Shown here piece after piece: positions 34,334 through 43,486 of a stretch of DNA of 64,000 nucleotides. The notes under the pieces are model-generated. The model was given only the letters and a program-made list of their open reading frames with translations, was not told where the DNA came from and searched no databases. The number at the start of each line of letters is the position of its first letter. Position 1 is the stretch's first letter. The translations under genes and the position numbers were made by a program. The stretch is from Kiritimatiellia bacterium. Lineage in GTDB: Bacteria; Verrucomicrobiota; Kiritimatiellia; RFP12; UBA1067. The stretch covers positions 1 through 64,000 of the forward strand of contig JAQIBS010000111.1 in assembly GCA_027858965.1 (NCBI GenBank). Direction: 5' to 3'.

Positions 34334-36024
34334 TAGTATAGCTCCTTCTCTGCCCGCGTCGGGTCACTGCCGACAATGCGGTGACGAGCAAAAGATGGAT
34401 ACCGGAGATCGATCAGCCGCTTACCCTTGTACTCGAGCAACACAGGCCCGACACTGAGAGTGTCTTTGCTCTTGCTGACGGCCCGTAACGTCAACCGGTT
34501 CAATTTCATCAATCTCTCTCGATTGACCTCAAAAGCATGTGTTTGGTCTCCGGTCGTACCAGCAGGAATCACCCCCAGCAATTTTCCGTTTAGCAAAATT
34601 TCACCAGCACCATGAACCCCGTGCGTCTGCAGTTTCACTGTCGCAGAGTTCTCAGCCGTGTATGGTTCCGCACGGTCGTTGCAGGCCAGATACCGGATCG
34701 CAAAATCACTTGTATTTTCTCCATGCCGCGCAGTCACCTTCAGCACCCGAGCACCGTCAAAGGCCTTGCGCGTATCAACCGTTCCTTTCCAGGTCGACCA
34801 CAGTTTTTCGCGTGATACCTGAGACAAACCGAACGAAAGCCCCTCATACTCAGCCTTCACCTCCACCTTCTCTCCGAAATCAACGATCACAACCTCAACG
34901 CTCATCTCACCTGATTGAATTTCCACAGCACGGGGCGAGACAATCGAAATGGGGTGATCCCCCTCCCGACCGGTATATGCCGTCTTCAAGACTCCGTCTT
35001 TGACCTGAATCAAACGGAAGCCCTGGGGCGTTCCGTCGATATTCGGTCCGCTCCACCACGCACCGCTTAATGCGCCGGTATGATACACAGGGATACTACC
35101 CAGTTTTGTCGTGAACGTTGTGTGCAGATGTCCGCAAAATCCAGCAAGAACAGTACGCCCCTTTAAAACCTCCTGCAACGCAGCGGCATCACGCAATTGC
35201 GGCAGAGACTGATGACAGAACAGAATCAGGGGTTTGTCCATCGGTTGCAGGCGCAGATCATCCGCCAACCACTTCAACTGCTCCTCCCCCAGCTTCTCCT
35301 GGTATGGCAGCGAGGTCCCATCCAAAGCCAACAAATGAACACCCGCCCAATCCCAGGAGTAGTGAGTAGGGCCAAAAATTTTCCGGTAAAGTCCCTTGCC
35401 GTAAAAAGGATGAGCTTTGTCTGCCTCTTTTTTATTTATGGAAACATGCTCATGATTGCCGGGAAGCTGGAAGAAAGGGAGTTTAAAAGCCGTTAAGGCA
35501 TCAAGATAGCGATCATACTGCAACTGGGCTTTTTCCGGCATGACAACATCCACACCCCCGACCAGATCACCGGTATTAATCGCAAAAGCAAAGGGTTCTG
35601 GCAGTTCCGCGAGATGCGTTCCCAACAACTTCATCAAATCACCGCGTCCAATGTGCGAGTCCGTGATCTGGACAAAAGTGAAGGCATCGCTCTGGGGATA
35701 TGGAAGCAAACCGAAATTTTCGACACCTTTGCCTTCGGCAAGCCGCCAGAACCCTTTGGAGGCGGTATGGTCACGCGGAACACAGATCCATACAGGCAGC
35801 GAGAGATCAGAAGATTGCAAACAATACGTGCCTGCAGCATCCGTGGACACAACACTTAATCCGTCACTGACCGAAACACCGGCCACACCGGGCTCATCCG
35901 CATCAGAACGACCATTCCGGTTCGTATCGATATAAACCCGCCCCTGAACCATCACGGCCAAACCAATAGAATGCAGCATGCCCATCATCAACAAGACCGC
36001 AAATAACAGATAACTACGTTTCAT
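34321..36024 (-). CDS. Secreted calcineurin-like metallophosphoesterase, 567 aa
   Basis: Signal peptide 1-24. An N-terminal beta domain with a calcium-type loop (RVYIDTNRNGRSDADEPGVA) resembles SdrD-B/MetallophosN units. The catalytic core has all the metal-binding blocks: VQITDSHIG, NTGDLVGG, LPGNHEHV, ILFCHQ and CGHLHT. A C-terminal beta-sandwich (MetallophosC-like, about 350-567) follows. Such enzymes act on phosphoesters outside the cytoplasm; substrate unknown. Its 3' end overlaps the truncated copy at 34154-34333, which suggests that it was inserted by recombination between the two copies of that sequence. Confidence 0.85.
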   Translation of the reverse strand: MKRSYLLFAVLLMMGMLHSIGLAVMVQGRVYIDTNRNGRSDADEPGVAGVSVSDGLSVVSTDAAGTYCLQSSDLSLPVWICVPRDHTASKGFWRLAEGKGVENFGLLPYPQSDAFTFVQITDSHIGRGDLMKLLGTHLAELPEPFAFAINTGDLVGGVDVVMPEKAQLQYDRYLDALTAFKLPFFQLPGNHEHVSINKKEADKAHPFYGKGLYRKIFGPTHYSWDWAGVHLLALDGTSLPYQEKLGEEQLKWLADDLRLQPMDKPLILFCHQSLPQLRDAAALQEVLKGRTVLAGFCGHLHTTFTTKLGSIPVYHTGALSGAWWSGPNIDGTPQGFRLIQVKDGVLKTAYTGREGDHPISIVSPRAVEIQSGEMSVEVVIVDFGEKVEVKAEYEGLSFGLSQVSREKLWSTWKGTVDTRKAFDGARVLKVTARHGENTSDFAIRYLACNDRAEPYTAENSATVKLQTHGVHGAGEILLNGKLLGVIPAGTTGDQTHAFEVNRERLMKLNRLTLRAVSKSKDTLSVGPVLLEYKGKRLIDLRYPSFARHRIVGSDPTRAEKELYYGLP

Positions 36025-36284
36025 AATGTCACTCCCCCTTTTTTCAGTTCATAATCGATGTAAAAAAACTAAAACCTGAAACAAACATACAAATAGGTTA
36101 ACATATTTTATACTCAGAAAGGGTGACATTATTCAAATACATTTGCTATCATTAGACGGCAACCGAACTTGAACATCCAATGTCGAACATCCAACAGGTA
36201 GCGCTCTGCCATTCGACTAAGCTTATGACAGACACGCTCTGTTCAATTATGAGTTTTTAAACTCTGCTATTAAAAGGAAATATC

Positions 36285-38084
36285 ATGCGATATTCAGTTA
36301 AAACCACAGTTATTCTCTCTCTTATTCACCTTGTCTGCAACACTTGTTGCGTAGCCGCATCTGATGCAGGCAAAAATTCCACAACCATTTTCACACGTGA
36401 AAAATACACTGCTACAGTTGCTGCAGACGGTTCCATGACAAGCCTGAAAATTGACGGCAAGGAGTTTCTGCATGAACGTGGTTCAAACCCCCGTGGTGTC
36501 TATCTGTTTCAGGGAAAAGCCTTCGGACTGGAAAATATCTCGCAGCCTGATAAAGACCGGCTGGTGGCATCCAATGAACAGGCTGTGGTGACCTATACCT
36601 TTAAAGCAGATTCCATCGACTGGAATGTACGCAACCTGACAAAGAAAAAGCTCACTCTGCTGATTGCGTTCGCACCGGATGTAGAAGCCGTCAGACATGC
36701 AACCGGACTCTATGAGAAAATCCCTTTTGGAACCAGTGTCTCAACGACAACGTGGTTCAAAGCTGGGTTGAAGCTCAACATTGACAACGGTGGACGCATC
36801 TGGGGTCCATGGGGTGATCAGAAGCTACAGATCTGGCAGTTTGACATAAAGGGAAAAGAGGAGCATACATCAATCTTCACACCGGGCATCGCGGACAAAG
36901 ATGAACTGGCCGAAGTTAAAGTGGCGCTCAACTATGTGGCAGAGCCCCCCACTGATCCGATCGGTCCCATGTGGGATCTCTCAAAGTTATCCAAAGCCCC
37001 AGCCATGCATCCTGCCGAGGTATTTAAAGCAGATGGAGTTGACGCAATCTTCTACGAGAGCCTGTCCTACCGGGGACACCCGACTGAGACATTCGCGTAC
37101 ATTGGCATGCCTGATGTTCCGGAAGGCACCAAAGTTCCCGGCATTGTTCTGATTCACGGAGGAGGGGGCACCGCCTTTGCCGATTGGGTGCGACTCTGGA
37201 ACTCACGCGGCTATGCGGCGATATCGATGGACACCTGCGGGTGTCTGCCGGGAGGCGGGCATGGCAAACGCATCCACCACACAAAGGGAGGCCCCGGCGG
37301 TTGGGGCGGATACAATCAGATTGACTGGCCACGCACTGACCAGTGGGCCTACCACGCGATCACCGATGTTATTCTGGCCAACTCTCTGCTGCGTTCTCTC
37401 CCGGATGTGGATAAAGAGCGCATAGGAGTGACAGGCATATCCTGGGGCGGATATCTATGCAGTATGGTTTCAGGCGTAGACAGCCGCTTCAAGTTTGCGG
37501 CGCCGGTTTACGGATGCGGTTTTACTACAGAGCATGCTTTTGCACGGAGTGTGCTCGGACTGGGAGAAGAAAAAGCAGACCGCTGGATGCGCTGGTGGGA
37601 CCCATCGGCTTATCTAGCCAACGCGAAAATGCCGATGCTGTGGGTTTCCGGCAGTAACGACTTCGCCTATACGCTCAATGCCTTGCAGAAGTCCTATCAA
37701 CTGCCGAAAACTCCACATACTCTCTGTATCCGCCTGCGCATGCCGCATGGACAGGGCCAGGGAAGCAAACCGGAAGAGATCGCGGCATTTGCGGACAGCG
37801 TGGTAAAACAAGGAGCCCCCCTGGTAAAATTCAAGTCACAGCGCGAAAAGGACGGCAAGGTCTGGGCCACATTTGAGAACAGCGTTCCCGTCGTCAAAGC
37901 TGAGCTGAATTACACCTGCGACACCGGCAAATGGCAGGACCGAAAGTGGGTGGCACTGCCGGCAACTATTCAGGGAAACAAAGTCACAGCAACTTTGCCA
38001 GAAGGAACCAAGGTTTACTATATCAACCTGGTTGATGAACGGAAGCTGGTTGTCAGTTCGGAACACGTTGAGGTCACACAGTAA
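36285..38084 (+). CDS. Secreted acetyl-xylan-esterase-like alpha/beta hydrolase
   Basis: A 599-residue exported hydrolase. Signal peptide at 1-25 (cut near VAA). Residues 30-210 form a beta-rich N-terminal domain. The hydrolase domain begins at about 245 (SLSYRGHPTETFAYIGMP), with PGIVLIHGGGGTAFADWV for the oxyanion hole and GVTGISWGGYL with the nucleophile Ser at about 386. The Asp lies in VSGSNDFAY and the His in RMPHGQGQG. A short beta domain closes the protein. This is the AXE1/prolyl-oligopeptidase-like layout of PVC secreted esterases. AAAGGA ribosome site. The 5' end is duplicated at 34154. Confidence 0.85.
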   Translation: MRYSVKTTVILSLIHLVCNTCCVAASDAGKNSTTIFTREKYTATVAADGSMTSLKIDGKEFLHERGSNPRGVYLFQGKAFGLENISQPDKDRLVASNEQAVVTYTFKADSIDWNVRNLTKKKLTLLIAFAPDVEAVRHATGLYEKIPFGTSVSTTTWFKAGLKLNIDNGGRIWGPWGDQKLQIWQFDIKGKEEHTSIFTPGIADKDELAEVKVALNYVAEPPTDPIGPMWDLSKLSKAPAMHPAEVFKADGVDAIFYESLSYRGHPTETFAYIGMPDVPEGTKVPGIVLIHGGGGTAFADWVRLWNSRGYAAISMDTCGCLPGGGHGKRIHHTKGGPGGWGGYNQIDWPRTDQWAYHAITDVILANSLLRSLPDVDKERIGVTGISWGGYLCSMVSGVDSRFKFAAPVYGCGFTTEHAFARSVLGLGEEKADRWMRWWDPSAYLANAKMPMLWVSGSNDFAYTLNALQKSYQLPKTPHTLCIRLRMPHGQGQGSKPEEIAAFADSVVKQGAPLVKFKSQREKDGKVWATFENSVPVVKAELNYTCDTGKWQDRKWVALPATIQGNKVTATLPEGTKVYYINLVDERKLVVSSEHVEVTQ

Positions 38085-38101
38085 AATCGAACCCCGAACT
38101 C

Positions 38102-38200
38102 TTTTAACTACGAAAAACACGAATAACGCGAAATTTTTTGCGACGGCGTATACAAGCCGTTGCCGGACGCTGGGTGTGCCGGGTAAGGGTACCCAGCCCA
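38102..38200. repeat. Low-complexity ACTACGAA repeat and hairpin
   Basis: AACTACGAAAAACACGAATA (38105-38124) is a variant of the phrase at 11161. A hairpin GCTGGGT (38169-38175) / ACCCAGC (38191-38197) follows. It lies 85 bases downstream of the esterase gene and could slow or stop transcription, but no T-run follows. Confidence 0.5.
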
Positions 38201-38261
38201 CAGTTTAGGTTTACCCAGCATGGTGATGCTATTTGATCTGGACACAATTTTAGATCAGTAA

Positions 38262-38351
38262 TTAATCTATTCATTATCTATTCATAATTCATTCAATAAT
38301 AATCATAAATATCTTTGCATTATGGATTTAAGTATTATATTATCTATTCAT
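38262..38351 (+). promoter_or_regulatory. Repeated 12-mer operator overlapping the hipA-like start codon
   Basis: TAATCTATTCAT (38263-38274), TTATCTATTCAT (38274-38285) and TTATCTATTCAT (38340-38351) are nearly identical direct repeats. The first two are 11 bases apart, about one helical turn. The third overlaps the -10 box and contains the first two bases of the start ATG (38350). The encoded protein has an N-terminal helix-turn-helix, so self-repression is likely. Further ATTCAT fragments (38287-38294) lie between. Confidence 0.65.
38315..38343 (+). promoter_or_regulatory. Sigma-70-type promoter of the hipA-like gene
   Basis: TTGCAT (38315-38320), a 17-base spacer, TATTAT (38338-38343). 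Transcription would start at or within a base or two of the ATG at 38350. No ribosome site is present upstream, so the mRNA is predicted leaderless. Boxes are visible; use is inference. Confidence 0.5.
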
Positions 38352-39708
38352 GAATCAGATAAACAACCAGATTTGTGACTATCTCAGAACCAGAGGTGTC
38401 TCTACCGCATCAGATCTCTCCGCAGCCCTAGGGGTAAGTCAACCGACACTTTCACGCGCTCTGTCTTCAATGGAAGCCCGCATAGCACGCATCGGAAGAG
38501 CAAGATCAACCCGGTATGCGCTACGCAGTCAGCAGCCCGTTAATGAAGTTCCGGTTTATCTGATTGAGAAATCGGGGAAAGCTGCACATCTTGGCACATT
38601 ATTCACTTTGACAAAGGGTGAGTATTATTTTGAGCAGCATAGACCTTGGGCATCCTTAAGAATGGAGGAATTCAAAGATGGACTTTATCCTGGATTGCCG
38701 TGGTTTCTGCAGGATATGCGCCCCTGTGGTTTTCTGGGACGGTGCTTTGCCCGTTCGCATGCTCAGATATTGAATGCGCCTCTTAATCCTTTGCAGTGGT
38801 CAAACGATCACGTTCTGAAATCATTTATGCGTTTTGGCACAGACATGCCGGGAGCGCTGGTAATGGGACAGGAGATGCTGGCCCGGATTCAGGACCCGTC
38901 AGAAACGGTTTCGAGTCTAATACAGGAAGATATGGTCGGACACCGTTATACGGAACTGGCAGAAAAATCTCTTTCCGGTGAGTGGCCGGGATCGTCCGCA
39001 GCGGGAGAGCAGCCGAAATTCACAGCATCGCTCAGCACTGCTGATGGAAATATTAAGCACGTCATCGTTAAATTCAGCGGAAAAGTCAATCTTCCCGAAG
39101 CTCAACGTTGGTCTGACCTGCTGCAAGCTGAAGACATTGCAAACAGAGTTCTTTCATCTTCCGGATTATCCTGTTCATCAAGCAGGATAGTCCGTGCATC
39201 AGAGAGGACTTTTCTTGAATCTGAACGATTTGACAGATGTGGGACCAATGGGCGGAAAGCGATTGTTTCTTTAGAGGCATTGGATGCCGCTTTTACCGGC
39301 ATTAACGGCACCCCCTGGAACAGGGCTGCCAGCATATTACATAAAGCCGGATTTATTGATACTGAGAATGCCCGTTGTCTATCACTAGCCTGGTGGTTTG
39401 GAACACTTATCGGCAACAGCGATATGCACTACGGGAATATTTCCCTCTTTCTTGAACCTGAGCCCCCCTTACAACTTACTCCGCTTTATGACATGCTTCC
39501 TATGAGATATAGACCGGGAGCTGAAGGATCACTGCCTACAGATACCTTGAAGTTCATTCCGCCACCACCGGAAGAGCAGGAAGTCTGGAATAAAGCCGCA
39601 ACTCTAGCTTTGCATTTCTGGCAGGAAGTGGGGAATGCAGATGGTATTTCAGCTAGCTTCAGGGAAATTGCACACAGAAATCTATCAGCCCTGCAATCCG
39701 TTAAATAA
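38350..39708 (+). CDS. yjjJ: YjjJ-type HipA-family kinase with N-terminal HTH
   Basis: A 452-residue HipA-like serine/threonine kinase of the YjjJ type, which carries its own DNA-binding domain and no separate HipB antitoxin. Residues 1-60 are a winged-HTH (VSTASDLSAALGVSQPTLSR). The N-subdomain includes LEDMR-like WFLQDMRPCGFLGRCFAR. The nucleotide-binding loop is SAAGEQPKF (about residue 218). The lysine strand is HVIVKFSG. The catalytic loop is GNSDMHYGNISL (about residue 357) and the metal motif PLYDMLPM. All are intact, so an active kinase is expected. Known relatives phosphorylate tRNA synthetase-type targets and slow growth. Cytoplasmic. Leaderless start with operator repeats. Confidence 0.88.
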   Translation: MNQINNQICDYLRTRGVSTASDLSAALGVSQPTLSRALSSMEARIARIGRARSTRYALRSQQPVNEVPVYLIEKSGKAAHLGTLFTLTKGEYYFEQHRPWASLRMEEFKDGLYPGLPWFLQDMRPCGFLGRCFARSHAQILNAPLNPLQWSNDHVLKSFMRFGTDMPGALVMGQEMLARIQDPSETVSSLIQEDMVGHRYTELAEKSLSGEWPGSSAAGEQPKFTASLSTADGNIKHVIVKFSGKVNLPEAQRWSDLLQAEDIANRVLSSSGLSCSSSRIVRASERTFLESERFDRCGTNGRKAIVSLEALDAAFTGINGTPWNRAASILHKAGFIDTENARCLSLAWWFGTLIGNSDMHYGNISLFLEPEPPLQLTPLYDMLPMRYRPGAEGSLPTDTLKFIPPPPEEQEVWNKAATLALHFWQEVGNADGISASFREIAHRNLSALQSVK

Positions 39709-39938
39709 AGTGAATGAGTAATGGGTTCACTATTACTGGGAAATATGGCATTATGTAAACGTAAAGCAGGCGACGGCTGTTTGTGACAGGAGCTGAGAAA
39801 ACAATTTCACGGCATATGGGACACCATGTGAATAATCGCCATATTTATCTTTTTCGTGTTTTTCGCTTGTCACGGCGGAAGACGCAGCGAGCGAAGACGG
39901 ATGGTTAAAAAACAGGAAATTAAAGGTTAGCAACTAAT
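39709..39938. other. Intergenic, no gene supported
   Basis: Carries no clear gene or strong hairpin. A GCAGCGAGCGAAGACGG phrase lies at 39884-39900. The HzsA-like gene has a weak ribosome site (AAAGGTTAG) at its right edge. Confidence 0.3.
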
Positions 39939-42257
39939 ATGAAAACAATCTTCAGAGCGCTTTTGCTTACAGCTGTACTTACTACACCGGGATTTTCTAA
40001 AGAAATGCCGATAGAAAACCTGATTACACCAGGCAAACTGGAAATTGAATCTCCACTGCAAGGTCTCAGCCCTTTTGGATTTAACAAGCTGCTCTTTGTT
40101 AAGAGACACACTTTTACAGCCAACCACTACTACACCGAGTTTATCAACAGCGCATGGACGCCCGGCGGAAACCTCTGCCTGCTCGACCTGAAAAGCGGTG
40201 CCGTCACAGAGCTGGCACCGGAGCTGAAAGAGGGCGTCTTTGAACGTTTCGATCTCGATTTCGATGCCCGCCATATAGTCTTTGCATGGAAGGCCGAAGC
40301 ACAAACCGGCTACCGGTTGTACGAGATTGAGATTGATCCACAGACAGGTGAACGCATCGGTGAACTCAAGCAGCTGACCTTCCCACAGAAGGATGAAGCG
40401 GAGCTGGTGAAGCTCTACCGGGTGAACGACCAATACCATCACAGCACCGATGACATGCACCCCTGTTATCTGCCAGATGGCGATATCTGCTTTATCTCAA
40501 CCCGCTGCCAGTATGGGGTTCTGTGCGATGGATCAGATAATTTCACCACAACCATTCTCTATAGACTCAACAAGACCAGCGGTTCCATACGGAAACTCAC
40601 AAATAGTGCTCTGAGCGAAGCCTCGCCCGTTATCCTTCCTGATGGGCGCATCATGTATACCCGCTGGGAGTATGTGGACAAAGGGGCGGTCAGCGTTAAA
40701 TGCCTATGGGCAATGCAGCCGGACGGATCCAACTCCGCCGAAATCTATGGCAACGACATAGCCCTGCCACCCACATTCCTTTACGGACGTCCCATTCCCG
40801 GCAAGTTGAACCACTACTCCTTCCTCGGCACCCCGCACTATCCGCAGAACGGAGTGGGCACGGTTATCACCATCGACATGAACAAGGATATCCGCACCCG
40901 CGATCCCATGACCTGCATCACCCCCTATGTGGATATTCAAAGCGAATCGGGTTTTGCATTCAAAACAGAGAACGGCCAATGGATAACCGATGCTAAAGGA
41001 CAAGGAGTACTCTTTAAAGACCCCTACCCTCTCTCTGACAAACTCTTTCTGGTCTCATACAAACCGAATGGTCCGGAATGGAATGATCTGCATGCCTACG
41101 GCCTCTCGCTTCTCAACGAGAAGGGCGCCGTGGCAGATATCTATCGAGGTAAAGAGTTCTCCTGCTGGATGCCCTATCCCCTCAAAACGCGCACCCGTCC
41201 GCCGGTGCTCAAAACCAATACCGAAAAAGAGCTTGCCGCAAAGAACCTGGCCCGTTGCATTGTCACGGACATCTATCACGGCATGGAAAATGTTAAACGG
41301 GGCACAATTAAATACATCCGTGTGATTGAGCAGATTCCTCGTCCCTGGGCCACCCGCCGGCGATGGTCCGGCGACAGCTACGACCAGCAGCATGCGGTCA
41401 TTACCAAAGACACCCACCTTGGATTAAAAGTACAGCACGGCATTGTGCCGGTGGAAGAGGATGGTTCCGCCCACTTTCTGGTTCCAGCCAATACCGACAT
41501 CTTTTTCCAGACACTCGATGCCAACTACATGGCAGTGCAGACCGAGCGCACCTTTGTGAATTACATTCCGGGAGAAATCCGCAGCTGCATCGGCTGCCAC
41601 GAAAAACCCAATGACGCTGCACCGGTCGGTTCCCGCGGCACCGCTCTGGCGATCAGACGGGAAGCATCAGTGCCCGCTGCACAGCCAGGTGAAGAGAACG
41701 CACAACGGCCGCTGGATTACATGGCCGATGTTCAGCCGGTGCTCAACAGGCACTGTATTGAATGTCATAGCGGCAAAGAGCCGAAAGCTGGGCTTAATCT
41801 CAGTGGCGAACTGACAACACTCTTCTGCCGCTCCTACGAAAGCCTGCTCCCGGAACGCCGGCGCGGTAAGGGACGCAAACCGTCATGTTTTCCACTTGTC
41901 GGACCAACCATCGGCGAGAACCATCCCAAGACGGGCAATGTTCACTATCTACCGACCCGCTCGATAGGTTCACACAACAGCATACTCGTGGCCATGCTTG
42001 CACCGGAGAGCGTTACACTGGAGGATCCTGAAGAACGCAAGATTGCCGCAAAGCTAGCCAAGCAACATGCAAAGGTGAAACTATCAAAACCCGAGTTGCT
42101 CAAGATAACCAACTGGATTGATACCAACAGCCAATATTACGGCATGTACTGGGGACGCAGGAATCTGCAACACAAGGATCATCCCAACTTCCGCCCAGTA
42201 CCGACCTTTGAACGGGCAACTTCGTATGTGAGTGCGATACCGGAAGAGGAGAGGTGA
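39939..42257 (+). CDS. Secreted di-heme protein, hydrazine-synthase-alpha-like
   Basis: Predicted periplasmic protein of 772 residues. Signal peptide 1-20 (cut near GFS). The first two thirds form a TolB/WD40-like propeller (LCLLDLKSGAVTELAPEL, HPCYLPDGDICFISTRCQYG, PVILPDGRIMYTRWEYVDKG), the layout of HzsA-like proteins widespread in PVC bacteria. IPVEEDGSAHFLVPANTDIF-like text (about 505-530) is the typical middle domain. Two c-type heme sites follow: CIGCH at about 550 and CIECH at about 606. The rest is a cytochrome-like C-terminus. Outside anammox bacteria these proteins are of unknown role; electron transfer or sugar oxidation are possible. No other hydrazine synthase subunit is here. 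Confidence 0.82.
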   Translation: MKTIFRALLLTAVLTTPGFSKEMPIENLITPGKLEIESPLQGLSPFGFNKLLFVKRHTFTANHYYTEFINSAWTPGGNLCLLDLKSGAVTELAPELKEGVFERFDLDFDARHIVFAWKAEAQTGYRLYEIEIDPQTGERIGELKQLTFPQKDEAELVKLYRVNDQYHHSTDDMHPCYLPDGDICFISTRCQYGVLCDGSDNFTTTILYRLNKTSGSIRKLTNSALSEASPVILPDGRIMYTRWEYVDKGAVSVKCLWAMQPDGSNSAEIYGNDIALPPTFLYGRPIPGKLNHYSFLGTPHYPQNGVGTVITIDMNKDIRTRDPMTCITPYVDIQSESGFAFKTENGQWITDAKGQGVLFKDPYPLSDKLFLVSYKPNGPEWNDLHAYGLSLLNEKGAVADIYRGKEFSCWMPYPLKTRTRPPVLKTNTEKELAAKNLARCIVTDIYHGMENVKRGTIKYIRVIEQIPRPWATRRRWSGDSYDQQHAVITKDTHLGLKVQHGIVPVEEDGSAHFLVPANTDIFFQTLDANYMAVQTERTFVNYIPGEIRSCIGCHEKPNDAAPVGSRGTALAIRREASVPAAQPGEENAQRPLDYMADVQPVLNRHCIECHSGKEPKAGLNLSGELTTLFCRSYESLLPERRRGKGRKPSCFPLVGPTIGENHPKTGNVHYLPTRSIGSHNSILVAMLAPESVTLEDPEERKIAAKLAKQHAKVKLSKPELLKITNWIDTNSQYYGMYWGRRNLQHKDHPNFRPVPTFERATSYVSAIPEEER

Positions 42258-42325
42258 TGCGGCAGAGCCGCATTAACTTGTGGGACGTGGGATGTTGGAT
42301 GTGGAATGGTTGTGATTCTTACGAA

Positions 42326-42538
42326 TTATGTATGGATACACCTTCCGGGATCTCCATATTGAAAATCAAACACACTGTTATCGATAAAGGGTTTCAGGTT
42401 ATCGGTCGATGTATCGGTTGGATCAGGATCTAATCCCGTGAATTGAATTAGAGAATAGAGTTCCTTAACCGAAGGCAGTCGCCAATCCGTGTATCCTCCC
42501 ACACGACAGGTTTCAGCATATTTAAGATAAACGAGGCT
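42326..42538 (-). pseudogene. DUF1566 (Lcl C-terminal) gene fragment
   Basis: The minus strand reads KYAETCRVGGYTDWRLPSVK, then ELYSLIQFTGLDPDPTD and PFIDNSVFDFQYGDPGR, the unmistakable GGYxDWRLPTxKELYSL core of DUF1566 proteins. It has no start, and a TAA ends it at 42326 before the C-terminal half of the domain. About 70 codons survive. It lies between the di-heme gene and a long hairpin. Confidence 0.75.
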
Positions 42539-42607
42539 AATGATAAAATATTGATTTGTTTAGAGAGAACATCTTATAAACATCTCCTATTCTTATCATT
42601 ACGGGTG

Positions 42608-42676
42608 CCGAGGACGCACCCCTCCCGCAATGCATAGTGGGCCACCATAATATTCAGGGAGGGGCTCCGTCCTCGG
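42608..42676. repeat. Long GC-rich hairpin element
   Basis: CCGAGGACGCACCCCTCCC (42608-42626) faces GGGAGGGGCTCCGTCCTCGG (42657-42676): about 17 of 19 pairs match around a 30-base loop. It has no T-run. It resembles the other REP-like palindromes of the window in size but not in sequence. Confidence 0.65.
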
Positions 42677-42855
42677 AGCTCGGAAAGCCTGTTAGCATTC
42701 TGCTATATTCGCCAATTATGCTGATGCCAGAGAACTCTCAACGGAGCTGAGGAACGCCCGAGAACTTCAACCCTCAAAATTAGCATGTCAGGAAAATTCC
42801 CCTTATGCTAAGATATCGGACAAACAAAATTACAAAAAAAAGAAAAATCTAGTTT

Positions 42856-43086
42856 ATGAGTGAGCAACAACCGAATAATCCTTTGCACGGCATTACGCTG
42901 GAGCAGATCATAACCGCTCTGGTTGAGCATTATGGTTGGAAAGGGCTTAGCAGGCTCATCAACATCCAGTGCTTCTACATTGAACCGTCGATAAGATCCA
43001 GTCTGAAGTTCCTGCGCAAAAATCTCTCTGCAAGAGAGAAAGTTGAGGCATTGTACGTCGCCACGCAGAAGGATCTGCGTTCGTAG
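42856..43086 (+). CDS. VF530-family (DUF2132) DNA-binding protein, copy 1
   Basis: A 76-residue protein with the full VF530 signature: [34 protein letters not shown] and [22 protein letters not shown]530 has a small helical fold with nucleic-acid-binding features; its cell role is not established. Five residues differ from copy 2 at 49005 (T14K, A21D, K62R, V68I, A69T), while about 21 bases differ, so changes are mostly silent and both copies look maintained. ACGCAGAAGGATCTGCGT at the gene end is a small hairpin. The two copies also share downstream sequence (GACCTCATGACTTAGTGA-like). Confidence 0.88.
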   Translation: MSEQQPNNPLHGITLEQIITALVEHYGWKGLSRLINIQCFYIEPSIRSSLKFLRKNLSAREKVEALYVATQKDLRS

Positions 43087-43486
43087 AGCGTTTCTATTTG
43101 ACCTCATGACTTAGTGATCGGGTGACCTGATGACCTGGTTGTTAAATCCCACGCTTGCACCGTAGAATCCGATCTGTCACGGCCAAATTCAAGCGGTAAC
43201 ACATACTGCCTTTATTTGATCGTGGAGGTTTAAGTGAAGCTTCCGTTTTATCACATGACTGTTGTGGTTTTTTGGAGCCTCCCTTGCCCCTTAAACCTCG
43301 GGGTCCGGGGCAGAGGCTGCGGGAGAACGGTTGCGTTCTGGCTCTCGGACACATTGCGAGGGCGATGCCTGCAGGCGGCGGCCCTGATGCGATCTGGCTG
43401 AACTATATCTCCGCTGCTGGGAGGTTGAGCATCGGAATAATTATCGAGCCAAAGCGTCTTAACTAAGTGCCATTCACACCGATCCC
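43087..43486. other. Intergenic, hairpin-rich, no gene supported
   Basis: An imperfect hairpin AGCCTCCCTTGCCCC / GGGGCAGAGGCT spans about 43276-43320. A plus-strand frame (43272-43466) ends in GPDAIWLNYISAAGRLSIGI, which might be a scrap of a gene but matches nothing recognised. Confidence 0.3.

Noticed and set aside
34321-36024. Phage or prophage remnant around 34-38 kb
   Set aside because: No integrase, capsid, portal or lysis genes; all genes are secreted enzymes.
36194-36226. tRNA D-arm-like text (minus strand GCTTAGTCGAATGGCAGAGC)
   Set aside because: No acceptor stem, anticodon arm or T-arm can be drawn around it, so it is at most a scrap or chance.
42257-42273. ATGCGGCAGAGCCGCAT hairpin as terminator of the di-heme gene
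   Set aside because: Short stem with a three-base loop and no T-run; could be chance.
43272-43466. 64-codon frame downstream of VF530 copy 1
   Set aside because: No family, no ribosome site, sits in hairpin-rich DNA.
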